Shown here: positions 8,063 to 12,442 of the stretch, one piece after another
Numbering within the stretch: the first letter of the stretch is position 1
Layout: every line of letters begins with the position of its first letter
Assembly (NCBI GenBank): GCA_028704195.1
Contig: JAQVLL010000022.1
Span: forward strand, 1-12,442
Length of the DNA stretch: 12,442 nt
Direction: 5' to 3'
Origin: Smithellaceae bacterium
Lineage (GTDB): Bacteria > Desulfobacterota > Syntrophia > Syntrophales > Smithellaceae
Notes under the pieces: generated by a model
What the model was told of the DNA's origin: nothing
Databases searched by the model: none
Seen by the model: only the letters and a program-made list of their open reading frames with translations
Made by a program: the position numbers and the translations under genes

Positions 8063-9169
8063 TCAGGAAGCCTGAGGTCCCTTATAAGAAGAAGCTCTTT
8101 TGGCGCGAGAACGTTTTATGGCAGATTGCTTTTTGGCCGGATCCTGTGGCTCAGACATTTTACCAAAAACAGGGTGACGTCGGGCGGCCAGACGCACGAA
8201 CATGCTGCCCATCTGACCGTAGGAGATACCGGCAACCTCCGCGGCACAGGCCATGCTGGCTTCGTGGCTGATGTCTGCGTTGGGATTAACATCCAAAACA
8301 TAAAAAATGTGATCACGCAAGCGGATGTCCAGACGGGCGTAATCCCGGCATCCCAGTGCCTGGTAAGCATCACAGCAGACTTTTTCCAATGCCGTCTTTT
8401 CATCGGCGGCCAGAGACGCCGGAAGCCGTGTCTCTATTTTCTCGTAGGCATCGGAACCTGGAATAAATTTGGCATCATAAGTACAAAGCCGGTCTTTGAT
8501 ATTGCTGAAGAAAGAGAAATCCATTTCCGCGACGGGCAGCACCGTAAGTTCTTCATTCCCCCAGACCGATACATGGAATTCACGCCCGTCGATAAAATCT
8601 TCAACCATGGCGGGCTGCTGATAGGTGTCCAGGATAAAGGGAATGCGGTTTTCCAGCTCTGTTTGATTAAGCACAACGGACTCGCGGGTGATACCCGCGG
8701 AACAGTGTTCATTCATCGGTTTGACAATGGCCGGGAAACGGTTCCACTTGCAAGTCTCGCCATGACGGAATATCTGCCAGGCGGGCGTCGGGATTCCGGA
8801 CTGTTCAAGCAGAACCTTGACGCGATATTTATCCTGCGCCAGCGCCAGCGTTTCGGAATCGGCGCCGGTAAAGGTAAACCCCAGCATTTCAAGTCGCTTG
8901 GCCACCAGCCACTCGCTGTGTCTGAGACCGGGAAGGCTTTCGCACCAGTTGAAAATAATGTATTCGGAAGGATCAAAAGGCCGGAGATGATGGGCAATGT
9001 CGTCATCGGCAACCGGAACGAAAACGGTTGGGTAACCCACTTCGATCAACGCGTGTCCAAGTTGTGTCGAAAGGCTGATGACCTCCTCTTTTTCAGCCTC
9101 TGTCCATTGCGGATCAACATTATACAATAAAACGACCGGGATTTTTTCAGGTGATGCAGCAACCGGCAC
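8063..9169 (-). CDS. ATP-grasp protein related to D-alanine--D-alanine ligase
   Basis: 368 residues starting with GTG. Only this start has a well-placed Shine-Dalgarno (GGAGG, 6 bases upstream). An N-terminal Rossmann-like part (10-105) contains FNWCESLPG (73-81), the family's usual position for a substrate/ATP-domain contact. The ATP-grasp fold spans about 110-330: DKYRVK (113-118), FPAIVKP with K150 as nucleotide-binding lysine, MVEDFIDGREFHV with E190 and E197, and metal-site residues D281 (RLDIRL) and D293/N295 (LDVNPN). Typical Ddl has Glu at the D293 position. Such enzymes form acyl-phosphate intermediates to join a carboxylate to an amine, but the substrate cannot be read from sequence. 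Spacing of motifs and the divergent N-terminus argue against the cell-wall Ddl itself. The last 30 residues (about 339-368) are a basic Lys/Arg/Ser tail outside the fold. It stands 182 bases before metH and may be its own unit. Confidence 0.8.
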   Translation of the reverse strand: MPVAASPEKIPVVLLYNVDPQWTEAEKEEVISLSTQLGHALIEVGYPTVFVPVADDDIAHHLRPFDPSEYIIFNWCESLPGLRHSEWLVAKRLEMLGFTFTGADSETLALAQDKYRVKVLLEQSGIPTPAWQIFRHGETCKWNRFPAIVKPMNEHCSAGITRESVVLNQTELENRIPFILDTYQQPAMVEDFIDGREFHVSVWGNEELTVLPVAEMDFSFFSNIKDRLCTYDAKFIPGSDAYEKIETRLPASLAADEKTALEKVCCDAYQALGCRDYARLDIRLRDHIFYVLDVNPNADISHEASMACAAEVAGISYGQMGSMFVRLAARRHPVFGKMSEPQDPAKKQSAIKRSRAKRASSYKGPQAS

Positions 9170-9175
9170 TATGAA

Positions 9176-9180
9176 CCTCC
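9176..9180 (-). promoter_or_regulatory. Ribosome binding site deciding the GTG start of the ATP-grasp gene
   Basis: GGAGG on the minus strand is followed by TTCATA and then GTG at 9169-9167. No ATG lies at a usable distance, so this site fixes a GTG start. Confidence 0.65.
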
Positions 9181-9208
9181 ATATTGATCAGTCAGTTTTT
9201 CTCCTGGC

Positions 9209-9237
9209 GTCTGCAGGGGGTGTCGGCAGACCCTGCA
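9209..9237. repeat. Overlapping inverted repeats (two mutually exclusive hairpins)
   Basis: GTCTGC (9209-9214) pairs with GCAGAC (9226-9231) across an 11-base loop. TGCAGGG (9212-9218) pairs with CCCTGCA (9231-9237) across a 12-base loop. The two stems share bases and cannot form together. They lie between the methyltransferase remnant and the ATP-grasp gene. Neither is followed by a good T run on either strand, so a standard terminator is not clear. Confidence 0.35.
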
Positions 9238-9279
9238 TTTCCGATTTTTCGGATCATCAGCCGTATTGAAACTGTTTTT

Positions 9280-9780
9280 TTATATACATATTTTTTCAAT
9301 AATTCCAAGAGCTGATTTACTTTTTTCTGCTACGATAAGCATCTCAAAATCTTCGGTTGACAAATGATCGTTTCGGCTGAAAGCGCCGAGTTTTACTCCG
9401 TAAATATCGATGGTCTTGAAATTCAGCGTCTTTAATAACCAGGTGATTTCAGAAGGTACGTAATATCTTTCACTGCAGTGCAGTTCTTTCTTTTTTCCGA
9501 GATCATCTTCGACACACAGGGTACTGTTTTCCCGGAAGGCCATCATATCGAATGTCTGGCTGCCGCATTTCGCATTCCCCTCTTCTCTTTGTGAATCCAG
9601 GAAATCTTTGACAGAATGAAAAAGGGGAAACAGGCTGTTTAAGGTGGTAAAAATCAGTTTCCCTTCCCTGCCGGTTGCGCTACATAATCTTTCAGGCGAT
9701 GGAGGCAAAGTAACAGGAATCGCTTGTCACGGGCGTTACAGCGACATACATTGAGAAAAAATATTTTCATATTGACATGG
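9280..9780 (-). pseudogene. Remnant of a class I SAM-dependent methyltransferase
   Basis: The open frame from 9708 (TTG) to the TAA at 9282-9280 encodes 142 residues resembling the C-terminal half of class I SAM methyltransferases: GKLIFTTLNSLF (the strand after the 'LKPGG' turn), then ERYYVPSEITWLLKTLNFKT, a YGVKLGAFSR segment, and a final LIVAEK strand. The AdoMet-binding motif I (D-x-G-x-G) is missing. Upstream, the same frame has stops at 9738-9736 and 9729-9727. Beyond them it reads NAMPCQYENIFSQCMSL, which looks like the motif II region. A second frame over about 9750-9657 reads RDKRFLLLCLHRLKD, which looks like the helix that normally precedes the LKPGG turn. Pieces of one protein scattered over two frames suggest frameshifts plus loss of the N-terminus. 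No initiation site supports a functional start. The target is unknown. A short intact gene in the 142-residue frame is possible but unlikely. Confidence 0.55.
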
Positions 9781-9929
9781 CATTGCGTTTTTAATATATA
9801 TACGCCGTCTCTTAACCAAACACTTGTTAAATAAATATGCTGGAAGACTGTGGTGATCAGCCATTGGAAGACAATGTCTGATGCGCACGGCTGCAAAATT
9901 TTTAAATTTGCCTGCTGACGGGTTCTGCA

Positions 9930-9958
9930 TTGCAGGGACGGGCGGCCGGCTGTAATAT
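9930..9958 (+). promoter_or_regulatory. Tentative sigma70-like promoter for the T6SS operon
   Basis: TTGCAG and TAATAT are 17 bases apart. Agreement with consensus is only moderate (3 of 6 and 4 of 6). This would give a leader of roughly 190 bases before tssJ. Chance occurrence in an AT-rich stretch is quite possible. Confidence 0.2.
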
Positions 9959-10134
9959 ATATTATATCCTTACAACTATACTATCTTTTGAATTCGGTGT
10001 TTTGACCCGGAGGTGTGTGCCGGGCGTTCTTGTGCAGCGGAAGTGGCGTACTTTTCGTCATGCTGCGGCAGGACGATTATTAATTTTCAGTCGTCTGTTG
10101 AGATGTTTTTGATAATTTCAGTCGAGTCAACGTC

Positions 10135-10140
10135 AAGGAG
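10135..10140 (+). promoter_or_regulatory. Ribosome binding site for tssJ
   Basis: AAGGAG is followed by 10 bases and then ATG 10151. It selects this start over the upstream in-frame ATG at 10013, which would place about 46 unrelated residues before the lipoprotein signal. Confidence 0.65.
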
Positions 10141-10150
10141 TAAAAAAGAT

Positions 10151-10708
10151 ATGTTTATGAAAATTCATTTTCACCGGCTTTTCATTTCTGTTTGTGTCAT
10201 TCTTTCTATTTTTATTCTTTCTTCCTGCGCTTTTTTTCAATCAACAGACTTTCCCAAAGATGCGCCCTATATCAAAGACGGGATTAATTTTCATCTCAGG
10301 GGAGACAGCCGGTTGAACTTATACAGGGGCGTTCCGCACGCGCTTGTTTTATGCGCTTACCAATTGGCAGACGCGAATGCTTTTCATCAGCTGCTGGAGG
10401 AAAAAGACGGGATGGCCAGGCTGCTTGCCTGTAATCGTTTTGACCCCACCGTAAATTACGCGAAAAAGATGATTGTGCAGCCAGGCCAGGATATTTATGG
10501 GGCCATGGAAAAAACCGAAGGTTCCAGACAGGTAGCGGTGATTGCCGGATATTATGAATTCCAGAAAAAACAGGCTGTAAAGATGATCCCCCTTCCGGTG
10601 AATCTGATGTTTTTCTTCAAGAGAACCGGACCAACGGACATTTCCCTGTACCTGTCTGGGCAGGAAATTCAAGATATGCCGGACCAAAAAAGTGAGCGGG
10701 AGCAATGA
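10151..10708 (+). CDS. tssJ: Type VI secretion system outer-membrane lipoprotein TssJ
   Basis: 185 residues. Residues 1-25 are a lipoprotein signal peptide: basic start, hydrophobic core FISVCVILSIFIL, and lipobox LSSC with acylated Cys at residue 26. The mature part matches the TssJ/SciN/VasD beta-sandwich, with LNLYRGVPHALVLCAYQL, then FDPTVNYAKKMIVQPGQ (the conserved 'D-P...V-P-G' region) and a following AVIAGYYEF strand. TssJ sits in the inner leaflet of the outer membrane and binds TssM, anchoring the trans-envelope complex. It is the first gene of the visible T6SS operon. Its last codons overlap the tssK start by 4 bases (ATGA at 10705-10708), indicating coupled translation. The residue after the lipidated Cys is Ala, not Asp, so nothing signals inner-membrane retention by the E. 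coli rule, which fits outer-membrane sorting. A second Met at residue 3 is a possible alternative start. Confidence 0.9.
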   Translation: MFMKIHFHRLFISVCVILSIFILSSCAFFQSTDFPKDAPYIKDGINFHLRGDSRLNLYRGVPHALVLCAYQLADANAFHQLLEEKDGMARLLACNRFDPTVNYAKKMIVQPGQDIYGAMEKTEGSRQVAVIAGYYEFQKKQAVKMIPLPVNLMFFFKRTGPTDISLYLSGQEIQDMPDQKSEREQ

Positions 10709-12099
10709 GCATTCAGAGACCTCTTTTCTGGCAGCAGGGCCTTTTTTTACAACCTCAGCATTTTCAGCTGATGGAGCAGTCCTTCCGCGAACTGCTGACG
10801 CCGGTAAAGCAGTTCATGACTCCGCATTTCTGGGGCGTGATCAACCTGAAAATCAAGGAGAAGCGGTTGGCCAACAGAATTCTGGAGATCCAGAATGGCG
10901 CTTTTGTTTTTCCTGACGGGACCTATGTTGTTTTCCCGGGAAATGCCGTTATGAACGTTCGCTCTTTCGATGATTCCCTGGCGGGGTCTCTCAAGGTCTA
11001 CCTGGGCATGAAATCCTGGGATAGTGCAGGTGAAAATGTGACCGTTGTGGAAAATCTGGAAAATCTTACCGGTGCCACGAAAAGATTTGTCACGACAACA
11101 GAATCGGAAGAAGTTGAGGATTTGCATGCCGGGGGACCCGTTGGTCATGTGAAAAAACTGCATTATGTATTGAAGCTTTTCTGGGAAAATGAACTGGAGC
11201 AATCCGGTGATTATCAGCTTATTCAGATTGCCCGGCTTGAAAAAAGAGGTGGCGGCGTCATTCTTTCAAAGGATTACATTCCACCCTGTCCGATGATTGC
11301 GGGATCGGAATCTCTGCTTAACCTGATTGGTGAAATTCGCGACCAGATTACCGCACGCAGCCGTCAGCTGGAAGAGTACAAGAGAAAAAAGGGCGTGCAT
11401 TCGGCAGAATTCGGTTCACGCGATATGGTTTATATTCTTGCCCTGCGCTCCGTGAATCGTTATGTCCCGCTGTTGCATCATTACACACAGACGCCGAAGG
11501 TCCATCCGTGGATTGTATACGGTGCGCTGCGTCAGCTGATTGGAGAACTGTCTTCATTTTCTGATCGTATCAACGTGCTGGGTGAATTTTCCGCCGACGA
11601 TCATGTATTTCCCCCGTATGATCATTCCAGCCTCTGGCATTGCTATTTAGAGACTCAAAATCTGATTTCTCATCTGCTGGATGAAATAACCGCGGGTCCG
11701 GAATACATTATTCGTTTAGTCAGGGACGGTGTTTTCTACAGCGCGGATCTCAAGCCCTCCGTTTTCCATGGAAACAACCGTTTCTATCTGTCTGTCAGAA
11801 CCGATGACGAGGCATCCGCTGTCATCCAAACGATGACAACGCTGGCCAAGCTGGGTTCGCGAGAAGACCTTCGGAACATTGTAGCCCGGGCCCTGCCGGG
11901 TATTCATCTCGAACATCAGCCGCAGCCTCCTCAGCAACTGCCGCGCCGGTCCAATGCGATATATTTCCTGATTAACCATCGTGGCGAACAATGGGAATCC
12001 ATCATCAAAAACCGGAACGTCGCTCTTTACTGGAATAATGCCCCCGGAGACGCGGATATTGAATTAATGGTCATAAGGAGATCTCATGCATCTAAGTGA
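10705..12099 (+). CDS. tssK: Type VI secretion system baseplate subunit TssK
   Basis: 464 residues, close to the usual 440-460 of TssK (ImpJ/VasE family). The N-terminus carries the family signature PLFWQQGLFLQPQHFQ (residues 6-21). The following beta-rich shell domain includes LKIKEKRLANRILEIQNGAF, and the middle is helical (from about residue 200, IGEIRDQITARSRQLEEYKR). The C-terminal neck/head part (about 320-464) includes FYLSVRTDDEASAVIQ and ends in the region that contacts TssL and TssM. TssK trimers link the cytoplasmic baseplate to the membrane complex. The gene overlaps tssJ by 4 bases and tssL by 14 bases, the canonical tssJ-tssK-tssL order. A GGGAG-like purine stretch precedes the ATG. 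There is no truncation or internal anomaly. Confidence 0.93.
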   Translation: MSIQRPLFWQQGLFLQPQHFQLMEQSFRELLTPVKQFMTPHFWGVINLKIKEKRLANRILEIQNGAFVFPDGTYVVFPGNAVMNVRSFDDSLAGSLKVYLGMKSWDSAGENVTVVENLENLTGATKRFVTTTESEEVEDLHAGGPVGHVKKLHYVLKLFWENELEQSGDYQLIQIARLEKRGGGVILSKDYIPPCPMIAGSESLLNLIGEIRDQITARSRQLEEYKRKKGVHSAEFGSRDMVYILALRSVNRYVPLLHHYTQTPKVHPWIVYGALRQLIGELSSFSDRINVLGEFSADDHVFPPYDHSSLWHCYLETQNLISHLLDEITAGPEYIIRLVRDGVFYSADLKPSVFHGNNRFYLSVRTDDEASAVIQTMTTLAKLGSREDLRNIVARALPGIHLEHQPQPPQQLPRRSNAIYFLINHRGEQWESIIKNRNVALYWNNAPGDADIELMVIRRSHASK

Positions 12100-12442
12100 T
12101 TATTTCATTGAGCTGGTGGCTTATGTGAATTATTTTCTGCGTTCGGACGAAAACCGGAAACTTTCCGGCGATCAGCTGAAAAACAACATCCAGAAGCTTT
12201 TGTCACAAAGTGAAGACGGCCTGCGAAAGGGGGACATATCCCCGGATGATTACGATCAGGCGCGCTTTGCCGTCTGTGCCTGGATTGACGAAGCGCTTCT
12301 GAATTCCACCTGGCCCCACAAAGAGGTCTGGATTCGCCAGCAGCTGCAAAGAATTTATTATAACACCACGGATGCCGGAGAAATATTTTTCGATCGGCTG
12401 AACAGCCTGGGCCCCCATCAGCTGGAGGTCCGGGAGATTTAT
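12086..12442 (+). CDS. tssL: Type VI secretion system membrane protein TssL (DotU family), C-terminus cut by window edge
   Basis: 119 residues are present with no stop before the edge. The sequence matches the cytoplasmic helical domain of DotU/TssL: the N-terminal LSDYFIELVAYVNYFL, then ARFAVCAWIDEALLNSTWP (residues about 60-78) and the signature YYNTTDAGEIFFDRLNSL (about 91-108). The single C-terminal membrane helix, and any OmpA-like extension, lie beyond the window. TssL joins TssM and TssJ in the trans-envelope complex and recruits the baseplate through TssK. AAGGAG (12075-12080) stands 5 bases before ATG 12086. The gene begins inside the last 14 bases of tssK in another frame, so translation is probably coupled. 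In IcmH/DotU type IV systems a homologue exists, but TssJ and TssK next door identify this one as T6SS. Confidence 0.92.
   Translation, partial: MHLSDYFIELVAYVNYFLRSDENRKLSGDQLKNNIQKLLSQSEDGLRKGDISPDDYDQARFAVCAWIDEALLNSTWPHKEVWIRQQLQRIYYNTTDAGEIFFDRLNSLGPHQLEVREIY

Larger units (their letters stand above)
9781..10150. other. AT-rich intergenic region before the T6SS operon
   Basis: I see no convincing gene here. On the minus strand a frame is open to about 9969 and could hold further decayed methyltransferase sequence, but no motif is recognisable. On the plus strand the region must contain the leader and probably the promoter for tssJ. Weak sigma70-like candidates are TTGCAG (9930-9935) with TAATAT (9953-9958) at a 17-base spacing, and an isolated TATACT (9977-9982). 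A perfect 12-base palindrome, TAATATATATTA, occupies 9953-9964. From about 10000 to 10130 the sequence is more GC-balanced and uninformative. Confidence 0.3.

Noticed and set aside
8027..9130. Plus-strand open frame of 367 codons antisense to the ATP-grasp gene
   Set aside because: It is a mirror of the minus-strand gene, has no recognisable motif or good ribosome site, and the minus strand shows clear ATP-grasp motifs with a strong Shine-Dalgarno.
9241..9252. CCGATTTTTCGG as a terminator hairpin
   Set aside because: The stem is only 4 bp and no T run follows on either strand.
10041..10070. Possible sigma54 promoter (TGGCGTAC...) upstream of tssJ
   Set aside because: The GG is followed 10 bases later by GT, not the required GC, and the TTGC element is absent.
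9930..10112. Plus-strand open frame of 60 codons upstream of tssJ
   Set aside because: No ribosome site and no recognisable sequence. It occupies the leader region of the operon.

Overview
The window looks like chromosomal DNA of a Gram-negative bacterium of intermediate GC content. A TonB-family protein, an OmpA-type peptidoglycan anchor and type VI secretion baseplate and membrane genes all imply an outer membrane. A methionine synthase lacking the reactivation domain, a PreP-like M16C peptidase and a DUF3047 protein would fit Desulfobacterota (former Deltaproteobacteria, Syntrophales-like), but that placement is an inference from gene content only.

Minus-strand block (about 1-9169). In transcription order it holds a D-Ala-D-Ala-ligase-like ATP-grasp protein (GTG start at 9169), a 182-base gap, metH, a TonB-family protein, pyrE, a DUF3047-OmpA fusion overlapping pyrE by 8 bases, and an M16C metallopeptidase that runs off the left edge just before its expected end. 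From metH onward the genes are 11 bases, 35 bases, -8 bases and 34 bases apart, so they probably form one transcription unit. It mixes one-carbon/methionine and pyrimidine metabolism with envelope functions, and no single pathway unites it.

Junction (about 9170-10150). This AT-richer stretch carries the C-terminal half of a class I SAM-dependent methyltransferase on the minus strand. Its upstream part is scattered over other frames and interrupted by stops, so it looks like a decaying gene. The stretch also holds overlapping inverted repeats at 9209-9237 and an AT palindrome at 9953-9964.

Plus-strand block (10151-right edge). This is the beginning of a type VI secretion operon: tssJ (outer-membrane lipoprotein), tssK (baseplate-to-membrane-complex adaptor) and tssL (DotU-like inner-membrane protein, cut by the window edge). 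The genes overlap by 4 and 14 bases. TssJ and TssL belong to the trans-envelope complex, and TssK links that complex to the baseplate. The remaining T6SS genes should lie to the right.

I saw no RNA genes, CRISPR arrays, insertion sequences or attachment sites. I did not find a clearly undescribed system. The items most worth a second look are the DUF3047-OmpA fusion, the broken methyltransferase at the T6SS boundary, and the MetH without its reactivation domain.
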